Assembly: GCA_964407265.1 (NCBI GenBank)
Contig: CAYOUV010000011.1
Span: 1-64,000, forward strand
Direction: 5' to 3'
Length of the DNA stretch: 64,000 bases
Origin: CAYOUV01 sp964407265
Lineage (GTDB): Bacteria; Chloroflexota; Anaerolineae; Anaerolineales; Villigracilaceae
Shown: in pieces, positions 53,156 to 63,570 of the stretch
How the letters are laid out: each line of letters opens with the position of its first letter
Position numbering within the stretch: the stretch's first letter is position 1
Made by a program: the position numbers and the translations under genes
Notes under the pieces: generated by a model
What the model was told of the DNA's origin: nothing
Databases searched by the model: none
The model's input: only the letters and a program-made list of their open reading frames with translations

Positions 53156-54193
53156 ATGCCTGAACTGACGGAACGCCAAAAAAAACTATTGCTGCTGGTC
53201 ATTCGCGAATACATCGAATTGGCCCAGCCGGTAGGCTCAAAGCACCTGGTCGATCACTATCATCTCGAGATGAGTTCAGCCACGGTGCGCAACGAGATGG
53301 CAGCATTGACTGAAATGGGATTCCTGCGCCAGCCACACACTTCGGCGGGGCGCGTTCCCTCTGAGGATGGCTACCGTTATTTCGTCAGCCAGATGATGCA
53401 CCAGGCTGAGCTACCGGAAACGATTCAGCATACGATCGCGCACCAATTCTACCAAGCCCGGCCCGATGTGGACCAGTGGATGCATCTGGCGGCTTCGATC
53501 CTGGCACACCAATCGCAAGCGGTTTCGATGGTCACTGCACCACGTGCCGAACAGGCACGTTTCAAACATGTCGAATTGATTTCCACCCAGGGACGCCAGG
53601 TCTTGATGGTCCTGGTCATGCTTGGCGGAGAAGTGTCGCAGCAGATCCTGACCCTGGCCGAACCAGTCTCACAAGAACGCCTGACCCAGACGACCATACA
53701 ACTCAACCAGGTGCTGGCCGGCCGGAGTGTGAAAGAGATTGCTGCGCTCCCGACGCGTACGGACGCCCTTGAGCAAGACATCCTGACGCTGATCTTGCAG
53801 GATGTGCGCGAGACAGCTGAGCGTGTATCGGGTGAAATCTACCTGGATGGCCTGACTAACGTATTAGCTGAACCGGAATTTGCTGAATCCGACGATGCCC
53901 GGCGCGCGCTGCGCTTATTCGAGGAACGTTCCATGCTCCAGGATTTGCTGGCCAGAACGATCATGCGCAGTAGTGTCGGCGGCATGCAGGTTCTGATTGG
54001 TGGTGATGGCGGCCGGGAAGAATTGCGCCAGTGCTCGATGGTCTTGGCGCGTTACGGCGTACCTGGTTTGGCGACCGGTATGTTGGGCGTGCTCGGCCCG
54101 ATGCGCATGTCATATGCGAAGACGATCCCCACAGTTCGCTTTGTGGCTGGACTGTTGAGTGATTTTGTAAACGATACTATTGCCGGAGAGTAG
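53156..54193 (+). CDS. hrcA: Heat-inducible transcription repressor HrcA
   Basis: 345 aa. N-terminal winged helix (VGSKHLV, SSATVRNEMAALTEMGFL, HTSAGRVPS), GAF-like middle and late GVQVLIGG-like IGGDGG segments. It represses its own operon at CIRCE and needs GroEL for activity in known systems. First gene of hrcA-grpE-dnaK-dnaJ-prmA. Confidence 0.97.
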   Translation: MPELTERQKKLLLLVIREYIELAQPVGSKHLVDHYHLEMSSATVRNEMAALTEMGFLRQPHTSAGRVPSEDGYRYFVSQMMHQAELPETIQHTIAHQFYQARPDVDQWMHLAASILAHQSQAVSMVTAPRAEQARFKHVELISTQGRQVLMVLVMLGGEVSQQILTLAEPVSQERLTQTTIQLNQVLAGRSVKEIAALPTRTDALEQDILTLILQDVRETAERVSGEIYLDGLTNVLAEPEFAESDDARRALRLFEERSMLQDLLARTIMRSSVGGMQVLIGGDGGREELRQCSMVLARYGVPGLATGMLGVLGPMRMSYAKTIPTVRFVAGLLSDFVNDTIAGE

Positions 54194-54197
54194 CGGT

Positions 54198-54761
54198 ATG
54201 ACTAACAAACAAAAAAAAGACCTGCACGAGGAATTAGACGAAGAAATCGAAGAGACACCAGAATTGTTGGCTGAACCTGAAACTGTCTCTGGTGAAGAGT
54301 ACAGTTCGTTGCGAGGGCAACTGGAAGAAGCCGAAGCCAGAGCGGCGGAGAACCTGGATGGCTGGCAGCGAGCCCAGGCGGAGTTTGTAAACTACAAGAA
54401 CCGTGTCCAACGTGACCGTGAGATGAATTACACGTCCATGAAGGGCGATATTTTCAAACAGGTATTACCTGTCATCGATGACCTGGAGCGCGCCCTGCAA
54501 AATCGGCCACAGGGCGAGACAGTTAAGGGCTGGGTAGACGGGATCGAACTGATCTATCGCAAGCTGCAGGGATTGTTGGATGTGCAGAACGTAACGCGCA
54601 TCGAGGCCAAAGGTCAGCCCTTCGACCCGAATTTCCACGAGGCGATCTCCCATGAGCCAAGTGATGAAGTCGAAAGTGGATGCGTTATCGAAGTTATCCA
54701 ACAAGGATACATGATCGGTGAGCGCGTTATTCGCCCGGCGCTGGTCCGTGTTGCGCAATAA
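54198..54761 (+). CDS. grpE: Nucleotide exchange factor GrpE
   Basis: 187 aa from ATG 54198, 4 bases after hrcA. Acidic coiled-coil N-terminus, then the GrpE core (AEFVNYKNRVQRD, VLPVIDDLERAL, FDPNFHEA, GYMIGERVIRPALV). Works with DnaK and DnaJ. Confidence 0.97.
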   Translation: MTNKQKKDLHEELDEEIEETPELLAEPETVSGEEYSSLRGQLEEAEARAAENLDGWQRAQAEFVNYKNRVQRDREMNYTSMKGDIFKQVLPVIDDLERALQNRPQGETVKGWVDGIELIYRKLQGLLDVQNVTRIEAKGQPFDPNFHEAISHEPSDEVESGCVIEVIQQGYMIGERVIRPALVRVAQ

Positions 54762-54838
54762 GACTGAAAGTGAACAACCGTGATCAGTGAAAAGCCGCGG
54801 TCGTTCGCCCGTCATCGAAATTTAAGGAGAAATTATTC

Positions 54839-56725
54839 ATGGCAAAAATTATTGGAATCGATCTGGGTACGACCAATTCTGTAGCAGCCGTTATGTCCGG
54901 GGGCGAGCCCGTTGTCATTCCTTCAGCGGAGGGTGAGCGCCTGGTCCCATCGGTCGTGGCTGTCAACAAGAATCACGAACGGCTGGTCGGGCGTGTGGCG
55001 CGCAATCAGTCCATAACTAACCCTGAGAACACCATTTTTTCGATCAAACGATTTATGGGACGCAAGGCTGACGATCCCGAGGTGGAGCGTACCAAGAATC
55101 GTATGCCGTACAAAGTCAGCGGAGCGTCGAATGGGGATGTGCGTGTCGCGCTGGACGAAAAAGAATATTCACCGCCCGAGGTTTCGGCGATGATATTGAC
55201 CAAGATCAAAGCGGATGCGGAAGCCTATCTGGGTGAACCCGTGACCCAGGCTGTGATCACCGTCCCGGCCTATTTCAACGATGCTCAACGCAATGCCACC
55301 AAGGATGCCGGCAAGATTGCTGGTCTGGAAGTGCTGCGCATCATCAACGAACCGACTGCTTCTTCTCTGGCGTATGGCCTGGATAAGAAGACCAATGAGG
55401 TTATCGCCGTCTATGACTTGGGCGGCGGTACCTTCGATATTTCCATCCTGGAAGTCGGAGACGGCGTGTTTCAGGTGCGCTCGACCAGCGGAGACACCTT
55501 CCTGGGCGGTGACGACTTCGACCAGCGCATCATGGATCACCTGATGGAAGAGTTCAAAAAGGAAAACGGGATTGACCTGGGTCAGGACCGCCAGGCCTTG
55601 CAGCGTCTCAAAGAGGCAGCCGAGAAAGCCAAGATCGAACTCTCCACGGTCATGCAGACAGAAATCAACCTGCCGTATCTGACAGCGGATGCCAGCGGCC
55701 CGAAGCACCTGGTGATGACGCTGACACGCGCCAAACTGGAGCAGCTTACCAGCGATCTGGTTGACCGCACCATCGCACCCGTCAAGCAGGCTTTGGCTGA
55801 TGCCTCATTGAATGCGGGCGACATCAACGAGATCGTCATGGTCGGCGGCATGACGCGGATGCCTGCTGTGCAGGACCGGGTACGTGCTTTCTTTGGCAAG
55901 GAGCCGCACAAGGGGGTCAATCCGGACGAAGTTGTGGCAATTGGTGCGGCCATTCAGGGCGGCGTGCTGGGCGGCGAAGTCAAAGATATTTTGCTGCTCG
56001 ACGTCACACCCCTGACGCTTTCGGTTGAGACACTGGGCAGAGTTGCCACTCCGCTGATCGAACGCAATACCACGATCCCGTCCCGCCGCAGCCAGGTCTT
56101 TTCAACCGCCAGCGACAACCAGACCCAGGTTGAAATCCATGTCCTGCAGGGTGAACGTCCGATGGCTGCCGACAACAAATCGCTGGGCAAGTTCGTCCTG
56201 GACGGAATCCCACCTGCGCCGCGCGGTATTCCGCAGATCGAAGTAACTTTTGATATCGATGCCAACGGCATCCTCAAGGTCACTGCTCAGGATAAAGCCA
56301 GTGGTCGCAGCCAGCACATCACCATCACGGCCTCCTCCGGCCTTTCGGATGCCGAAGTTGAGCAGATGAGGCAAGACGCCGAGGCCAATGCTGAGGAAGA
56401 TCGCAAGCGCAAGGAATTGATCGAGGTTCGCAACCAGGCCGACAATACTGCCTATGCGGCCGAGAAGGCGCTTAAGGAATTCGGTGACAAAGTGCCAGCA
56501 GAAGTCAAGAGTGAGATCGATGCCGGAGTTGCTGAAGTTCGTCAGGCGGCGGAAGGTGATGATCCGGAAGCAATCAAGCAGACCACCGAGAAACTGGGAC
56601 AGCTGATTCAGAAGATTGGCGCCAGCGTATACGAAGATCCGCAAGCGGAAGCTGCCTCGGGTGAGTCTGAACCTGGCGATTCGTCCGACGAGGGCGAAGT
56701 CGTTGATGGCGAAGTCAAAGAGTGA
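54839..56725 (+). CDS. dnaK: Chaperone DnaK (Hsp70)
   Basis: 628 aa. N-terminal IIGIDLGTTNS, phosphate loop VYDLGGGTFDISIL, adenosine motif MVGGMTRMP, substrate domain and a helical lid ending in an acidic tail. AAGGAG seven to eight bases upstream. Normal length for the family. Confidence 0.99.
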   Translation: MAKIIGIDLGTTNSVAAVMSGGEPVVIPSAEGERLVPSVVAVNKNHERLVGRVARNQSITNPENTIFSIKRFMGRKADDPEVERTKNRMPYKVSGASNGDVRVALDEKEYSPPEVSAMILTKIKADAEAYLGEPVTQAVITVPAYFNDAQRNATKDAGKIAGLEVLRIINEPTASSLAYGLDKKTNEVIAVYDLGGGTFDISILEVGDGVFQVRSTSGDTFLGGDDFDQRIMDHLMEEFKKENGIDLGQDRQALQRLKEAAEKAKIELSTVMQTEINLPYLTADASGPKHLVMTLTRAKLEQLTSDLVDRTIAPVKQALADASLNAGDINEIVMVGGMTRMPAVQDRVRAFFGKEPHKGVNPDEVVAIGAAIQGGVLGGEVKDILLLDVTPLTLSVETLGRVATPLIERNTTIPSRRSQVFSTASDNQTQVEIHVLQGERPMAADNKSLGKFVLDGIPPAPRGIPQIEVTFDIDANGILKVTAQDKASGRSQHITITASSGLSDAEVEQMRQDAEANAEEDRKRKELIEVRNQADNTAYAAEKALKEFGDKVPAEVKSEIDAGVAEVRQAAEGDDPEAIKQTTEKLGQLIQKIGASVYEDPQAEAASGESEPGDSSDEGEVVDGEVKE

Positions 56726-56832
56726 ATGGTGTATTTGAGCTGCACGGCGGAGCTAAGAAACGGCAAACGCGTCTCCTGAGATTGTTTGGGATTTTTTCCT
56801 GTTGTGCAAGCCCGCATTAAAGATAAAAAATG

Positions 56833-57951
56833 ATGACCCAACGCGATTATTATGAAGTCCTCGGTGTCTCGCGGACGGCCTCGGTCGATGAGATCAAGTC
56901 CGCCTTCCGCAAGCTGGCGCGCCAGTTCCATCCGGACGTTAATAAGGAGCCGGATGCTGAGGAAAAATTCAAAGAGATCAACGAAGCTTACGGCGTGCTT
57001 TCTGACCCGGATAAGCGTGCGCGCTATGACCGCTTCGGCCATGCCGGTCTGGGTGACCTGGGCGGTATGCCCGACTTCACGACCGACTTTGCCGACTTAT
57101 TTGATGAACTCTTTGGCAGTTTCGGTTTTGGTATGGGTGGGCGGCGCTCACGTCGCTCTCCACGCCGTGGACGCGACTTGCAGATGCAGGTTACCCTGAC
57201 TTTCGAGGAAGCGATCTTTGGCGTTGAGAAGGAGATCCAGTTCCAGCGGGACGAGGTTTGCTCGACCTGCGGTGGATCGGGAGCAGAACCCGGCACGACC
57301 CCCCAGCGCTGTACTACCTGTGGCGGACAGGGCGAGGTGCGCCAGGTGCGCCAGACTTTCCTGGGCCAGATGGTCCAGACGGCTGCCTGCCCGACCTGTA
57401 ATGGTCGCGGCGAAGTGATTACATCGCCGTGCCACACCTGCCGCGGTGGGGGGCTGGAGCGCAAGACGGTTACCAAAAAAGTCCAGATACCCGCCGGTGT
57501 GGATCAGGGCACGCAAATCCGACTGGCAGGCGAGGGCCAGCCAGGCGTCAACGGTGGACCGAACGGCAACCTGTACCTGCTGCTGGATGTCGGCAAGCAT
57601 AAATTCTTCAAACGCCGCGATAATGACATCCTGCTCAATATTGACATCAATATTGCTCAGGCCGCACTTGGCGCGCAGATCGAAGTCCCGACCGTGGACG
57701 GGGATGAGAAGCTGCACATTCCGGCTGGCACACAGCCCGGCAAGGTCTTTACACTCAAGGGAAAAGGCGTACCCCACGTACGCCGCAACGGGCGCGGCGA
57801 TCAAAAGGTTTTCGTCAATGTGAATGTTCCGACGAAGCTGAGCCACGAGCAGCGTGAGTTGTTCGAGAAGCTGGCCGAGACACTGGGCACCACTCCGCAG
57901 CCGAACGAAAGAGGTTTTTTGGATTGGCTGAATGAGACTTTGGGAGGCTAG
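56833..57951 (+). CDS. dnaJ: Chaperone DnaJ (Hsp40)
   Basis: 372 aa; two adjacent ATGs (56830, 56833) exist. J domain with HPD (about 33-35), Gly/Phe-rich region, four zinc-centre repeats (CSTCGGSG, CTTCGGQG, CPTCNGRG, CHTCRGGG) and C-terminal substrate domains. A full type I DnaJ. Confidence 0.98.
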   Translation: MTQRDYYEVLGVSRTASVDEIKSAFRKLARQFHPDVNKEPDAEEKFKEINEAYGVLSDPDKRARYDRFGHAGLGDLGGMPDFTTDFADLFDELFGSFGFGMGGRRSRRSPRRGRDLQMQVTLTFEEAIFGVEKEIQFQRDEVCSTCGGSGAEPGTTPQRCTTCGGQGEVRQVRQTFLGQMVQTAACPTCNGRGEVITSPCHTCRGGGLERKTVTKKVQIPAGVDQGTQIRLAGEGQPGVNGGPNGNLYLLLDVGKHKFFKRRDNDILLNIDINIAQAALGAQIEVPTVDGDEKLHIPAGTQPGKVFTLKGKGVPHVRRNGRGDQKVFVNVNVPTKLSHEQRELFEKLAETLGTTPQPNERGFLDWLNETLGG

Positions 57952-58002
57952 CAAAAAATTAATGGAGACCCTGGAATAGACTGAGTTTTATTCTTATTTT
58001 CA

Positions 58003-58920
58003 ATGAATTGGCTTGAAGTATCCCTCACGTTGGACGGCGAACTTGCCGAAGCGGTGGCAGATGTTTTGGCGCGTTTCGCTCCCAATGGTGTAGCCGTGGA
58101 GAGCGGTGTGCGCTTTAAGAACGCTGACGATCCCGGTACGCCGGCTGGACCGGTGACGGTCCGTGCTTACTTACCCGTGGACGAAAACCTGGAAGAGAGA
58201 CGCCAGAAGCTCGAAGAAGCCCTCTGGTATCTGGGGCGCATCCAGCCGCTGCCCCCCGCAGCCTTTACACCGATTGCAGATCAAAATTGGATGGAAGCCT
58301 GGAAGCAGCATTACCAGCCGATCCCGGTTGGTAAGCGCTTGATCATCGTCCCCATCTGGTTAGATTCGCCGGAGCCAGAGCGCATTCCCATCCGCATCGA
58401 TCCGGGAATGGCTTTTGGAACCGGCACGCACCCAACCACCCAGTTGTGCCTTGAATTGCTCGAAGAATGGGTGCCGATCGATGACGTAGTGATCGACGTT
58501 GGCTGTGGTTCGGGTATCCTGTCCATTGCGGCCCTCAAGCTGGGTGCGACCCATGCCCTGGGCGTGGATATCGAAGATGAAGCCGTCCGCTCAGCACGCG
58601 AAAATGCCAACGCGAATGGCATCGGCGCTGAATTTGTGCTCGGCCCGGGTTCGGTACGCGAGATCATCGCCGAGCAATATCCTTACGACAACGCGCCGCT
58701 GGTGATTACCAATATCCTGGCCCCGATCATTCTGCATCTCTTGGACGAGGGTTTGGCTGACCTGGTGGCGCGGGACGGCGCGCTGATCTTGTCGGGCATC
58801 CTGCAGGAGCAGGCCGAATCCGTCATTTCTGCCGCGCAAGCGCATGGCCTGGATCTGGTCGAACAGCGCCAAATGGGGGATTGGGTCGCTCAGGTTTACG
58901 AATATAATCGGGATGAGTAA
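58003..58920 (+). CDS. prmA: Ribosomal protein L11 methyltransferase PrmA
   Basis: 305 aa. N-terminal L11-binding domain, then FGTGTHPTTQLCLE and SAM motif DVGCGSGILSIAAL, ending in ITNILAP. It trimethylates L11. The link dnaJ-prmA is common and supports the operon's extent. Confidence 0.96.
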   Translation: MNWLEVSLTLDGELAEAVADVLARFAPNGVAVESGVRFKNADDPGTPAGPVTVRAYLPVDENLEERRQKLEEALWYLGRIQPLPPAAFTPIADQNWMEAWKQHYQPIPVGKRLIIVPIWLDSPEPERIPIRIDPGMAFGTGTHPTTQLCLELLEEWVPIDDVVIDVGCGSGILSIAALKLGATHALGVDIEDEAVRSARENANANGIGAEFVLGPGSVREIIAEQYPYDNAPLVITNILAPIILHLLDEGLADLVARDGALILSGILQEQAESVISAAQAHGLDLVEQRQMGDWVAQVYEYNRDE

Positions 58921-58952
58921 TATCCGACCGTCACCTATCCCCGGAGGTAAAA

Positions 58953-60251
58953 ATGAAATTCAAGCGCCTCGCCCCCCTGTTCGCAGGGGTCTTTTTAATT
59001 CTGGCTTGCAGATTTCTAACTTTCGTCACCCCAACTCCGACCCTTGTACCATCGACAGACACACCACCAGAAACGGTTCCAGCAACGATTGAGCCATCAA
59101 CCGTGACCATGACGCCAAGCTTGCCTGAACCGCAGACCGCTACCGCCGTACCTCCGGTTGGTCCACCCATCACGCACCTATCAGCCGGGCAGGCGATCAA
59201 GCTGACCTACATCCACATGCTGAACCTGATGAATGGCTGGGCGATTGGCGGCCAGAATGGCGCCAGCAACCATGTCTTCCGCACTTCTGACGGCGGACTT
59301 ACCTGGCAGGACCTGACCCCGCCCGAACCTGCTTCGGCAGATCCGAGCCAGCCCCAAAAAGCTGCCGGGACATTTTTAGATGACTTGCATGGCTGGGTAG
59401 TGTATTCTAACTTGGGGCCGATAGCCCGCTCGACGGCTTACGTTTGGTTTACCCACGATGGCGGTGCGACCTGGCAATACAGCGGTTTGACTGAGCCAGC
59501 GCTTTATCAGGAATTCTTCCTGCCTGAGGCGCCATTCTTCCTGGATCCACAGCATGGTTGGCTGCTGGTGCACGTCGGGGCTGGGATGAACCACGATTAT
59601 TACGTTTTGTTGGGCAGCAATGATGGGGGCCAAACCTGGGAGACGCTGGTATCGCCCATGAATGATTTGAGTGGTACGCAAAGTTGTTCCAAAACAGGTC
59701 TGGTATTTGCCACAACCCAAAATGGTTGGATGCCGACTGATTGTCGTGGTGTGGCGCCGGTCCCCTATTTGTTCAAGACACAAGATGGCGGCGCGACTTG
59801 GGACAAAGTGGGATTACCAGCCCCAGCTGGTACGACTGACCTGTTCAATCAGTGGTACTGCGGCCTCCACTCACCGCTGTTGTTCACGGATCAGGCTGGT
59901 GATTTTGTGCTTAAATGCGATCAGTTCGATAACGGACAGAAAATCAGCCAGTATTATCTCTATCAGACCAAAGATAACGGTTTAAGTTGGACTACCTATC
60001 CTTATCCCGGCGGAGACCTGAAATTCATCGGACAGATGGCCGCTTTTGCGTTGGGCCGCGATATCCAGCGCTCAGAGGATGCCGGTCATACCTGGACGAA
60101 GGTTAAAACTGTCAGCTGGGATGGTCAGTTTAGTTTTGTGGATGCCAACAACATCTGGGCTGTAGCCCGTGACGGCGATCAGATTGCCCTGGTCAAATCA
60201 GTTGACGGGGCATTGACCTGGCAGGAAATTAAGCCAAAAGTTGGTCCATAA
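58953..60251 (+). CDS. Lipoprotein with BNR/Asp-box beta-propeller (YCF48-like)
   Basis: 432 aa. Lipobox LILAC, Thr/Pro linker (about 25-70), and at least six repeats with T-x-D-G-G-x-T-W Asp-box cores (SDGGLTW, HDGGATW, NDGGQTW, QDGGATW, KDNGLSW, EDAGHTW). Sialidase-fold or Ycf48-like propeller. No sialidase catalytic arginines are obvious, so a binding or assembly role is likelier than hydrolysis. Confidence 0.83.
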   Translation: MKFKRLAPLFAGVFLILACRFLTFVTPTPTLVPSTDTPPETVPATIEPSTVTMTPSLPEPQTATAVPPVGPPITHLSAGQAIKLTYIHMLNLMNGWAIGGQNGASNHVFRTSDGGLTWQDLTPPEPASADPSQPQKAAGTFLDDLHGWVVYSNLGPIARSTAYVWFTHDGGATWQYSGLTEPALYQEFFLPEAPFFLDPQHGWLLVHVGAGMNHDYYVLLGSNDGGQTWETLVSPMNDLSGTQSCSKTGLVFATTQNGWMPTDCRGVAPVPYLFKTQDGGATWDKVGLPAPAGTTDLFNQWYCGLHSPLLFTDQAGDFVLKCDQFDNGQKISQYYLYQTKDNGLSWTTYPYPGGDLKFIGQMAAFALGRDIQRSEDAGHTWTKVKTVSWDGQFSFVDANNIWAVARDGDQIALVKSVDGALTWQEIKPKVGP

Positions 60252-60419
60252 TGAGAATCTCCATCCATTATATTGCACTGGATTAAGTTCCCCGAAATGA
60301 GCTTGGTCATCAAAATACATTCAACCTTACAGGAAATATTTCAGTAGTCTTACAAATTGATTTACCCGGGATATTTTGTGCCAAATTTTTAAAAATTTCC
60401 CCATCCGCATCTTACTTTG

Positions 60420-60428
60420 TGCTATTAT
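60420..60428 (+). promoter_or_regulatory. Extended -10 promoter (TGCTATTAT)
   Basis: Nine bases before ATG 60438, so transcription would begin within a few bases of the start codon (near-leaderless). The rest of the 186-base gap shows nothing else. Confidence 0.55.
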
Positions 60429-60437
60429 ACAAGGTAT

Positions 60438-60956
60438 ATGCGTGAGCCGCGTCGCTTGCTGTTGTATCTGTTGTTAAACGTCATCGTATCGGCCAGTGTG
60501 ACCGGAGCGATCCTGTTCTGGCACGACCGGGCCATGCGCAATGTACCGCAGCCATCCCAACCGGTTGCTCCTGCAGCAGCGACGTCGGCCCCAGCCTCTG
60601 CTGCGACGCCCTCTTCCCCGCTGCCCACCGTTAACCCGGACGAGCCAATGCCGGTCGAGATCGTCAGCGTTGTTGGGGCCGGGACACTCGGGTCTGAGAC
60701 GGTCTTGATCCGCTATAACGGTGATGGCGAGCTTGATTTGACCGGATGGCAATTGCAGAATGGTGATGGCGATGCCTACATTTTTCCGACACTCAAGCTT
60801 TACAAAAACGGAGCTGTTCAGGTTCATTCCGGCTTTGGCAACGACACGGTCATCGATTTGTACTGGGGCCGAACTCGGACCGTTTGGAAGTCTGGCGAGT
60901 TGGCCAGCCTGGTAGACGCACAGGGCAGCGTACGGGCGATTTATCGTATTCCTTAG
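60438..60956 (+). CDS. Membrane-anchored lamin-tail-domain (LTD) protein
   Basis: 172 aa from ATG 60438. Signal anchor (about 6-28), Ala/Pro linker, then an Ig-like lamin-tail domain (about 75-168; DLTGWQLQN, YIFP, SGELASLVDAQGSV). In bacteria this domain often accompanies surface nucleases or adhesins; here it is alone, so binding is the only supportable role. Confidence 0.8.
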   Translation: MREPRRLLLYLLLNVIVSASVTGAILFWHDRAMRNVPQPSQPVAPAAATSAPASAATPSSPLPTVNPDEPMPVEIVSVVGAGTLGSETVLIRYNGDGELDLTGWQLQNGDGDAYIFPTLKLYKNGAVQVHSGFGNDTVIDLYWGRTRTVWKSGELASLVDAQGSVRAIYRIP

Positions 60957-60973
60957 GGATTTTCTCAAGTATT

Positions 60974-62542
<1,569 letters not shown>

Positions 62543-62551
62543 GAGTATCTT

Positions 62552-62881
62552 ATGGCAAAGGGATTCAATCGGCCGCCTGGGGGGGGCGGACAGGGTGGTA
62601 TGATGCAGCAGATCCAAAAGCTGCAGCAGCAACTTGCGGAGGCCCAAGCCAAGCTGGCCGAGGAGATCGTTACGGCTACGGCTGGTGGTGGCGCGATCAC
62701 GGTTCGCATGACCGGTGACCAGAAGTGCACGGGGGTTGAGATCGATCCGGCTTTGCTTAAGGATGCCGATGCTGAAATGTTGCAAGACCTGGTGCTCACA
62801 GCAGTCAACCTGGCCCTGGATCGCTCGCGTGAATTGGCGGCGGAGCGCCTGGGTCCGCTGTCCGGCGGATTGCCGTTCTAG
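62552..62881 (+). CDS. ybaB: Nucleoid-associated protein YbaB/EbfC
   Basis: 109 aa. Gly-rich start, coiled coil MMQQIQKLQQQLAEAQAKL (about 14-32), GGGAITVRMTG, and NLALDRSRELAAERL helix. Non-specific DNA-binding dimer, standard between dnaX and recR. Confidence 0.96.
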   Translation: MAKGFNRPPGGGGQGGMMQQIQKLQQQLAEAQAKLAEEIVTATAGGGAITVRMTGDQKCTGVEIDPALLKDADAEMLQDLVLTAVNLALDRSRELAAERLGPLSGGLPF

Positions 62882-62913
62882 TCTGTGGAGCGCTAGACTG
62901 TGTTTCTACGAAA

Positions 62914-63519
62914 ATGATCCTTCCCGAACCCCTTCAAAACCTGATTAACGCTTTTGAGCGCCTGCCGGGAATTGGCCCCAAATCGGCTTCGCGGCTGGCG
63001 TTCTATCTTTTACGCGCGCCGCGAGATATTTCTCAGGAACTGGCAGAAGCACTGACTGATATCAAAGACCGTGTCGCGTTTTGTCAGGAATGTTTCAATA
63101 TCACTGTAGCTGGACGCGAGCGCTGCGAAGTCTGCGAGAGCCCGAGTCGTGATGGCGCAGTGATTTGCGTCGTGGAGGAAGCGCTGGATGTACTGGCTTT
63201 GGAGCGTACGGGTGGTTTTCAAGGAAAATATCACGTATTGCATGGTGTCCTTTCTCCAATCGAGGGGATCGGACCGGATGATTTGAAAATCCAAGCGTTG
63301 GTTGACCGGGTTGCAAAAGGGGATGCCAAAGAAATTATCCTGGCAACTAATCCGAGCATGGAAGGGGATGCCACAGCGCTCTACCTGCAACAGCAACTAG
63401 AGCCTTATGGGGTGCGGGTTACACGTCTAGCGCGTGGTTTACCAGTCGGGGGAGATTTGGAATATGCGGACCAGAATACGCTCCTGCGGGCGCTGGCTGG
63501 CCGGCAAGTAATGGATTAG
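62914..63519 (+). CDS. recR: Recombination protein RecR
   Basis: 201 aa. HhH LPGIGPKSASRLAF, C4 zinc finger (CQECFN, CEVC), Toprim domain (ICVVEEALDVLALE) and GIGPDDLKI. Acts with RecO/RecF in gap repair. Normal length and position. Confidence 0.97.
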   Translation: MILPEPLQNLINAFERLPGIGPKSASRLAFYLLRAPRDISQELAEALTDIKDRVAFCQECFNITVAGRERCEVCESPSRDGAVICVVEEALDVLALERTGGFQGKYHVLHGVLSPIEGIGPDDLKIQALVDRVAKGDAKEIILATNPSMEGDATALYLQQQLEPYGVRVTRLARGLPVGGDLEYADQNTLLRALAGRQVMD

Positions 63520-63531
63520 TACTCACCAAAG

Positions 63532-63560
63532 GCAGGTTAAGACCTGCACATTATTTTTTT
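63532..63560 (+). terminator. Intrinsic terminator of the dnaX-ybaB-recR unit
   Basis: 6-bp stem GCAGGT/ACCTGC with TAAG loop, then a T-rich run ending in T7, 12 bases past recR. Confidence 0.7.
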
Positions 63561-63570
63561 CAGATGCAGC

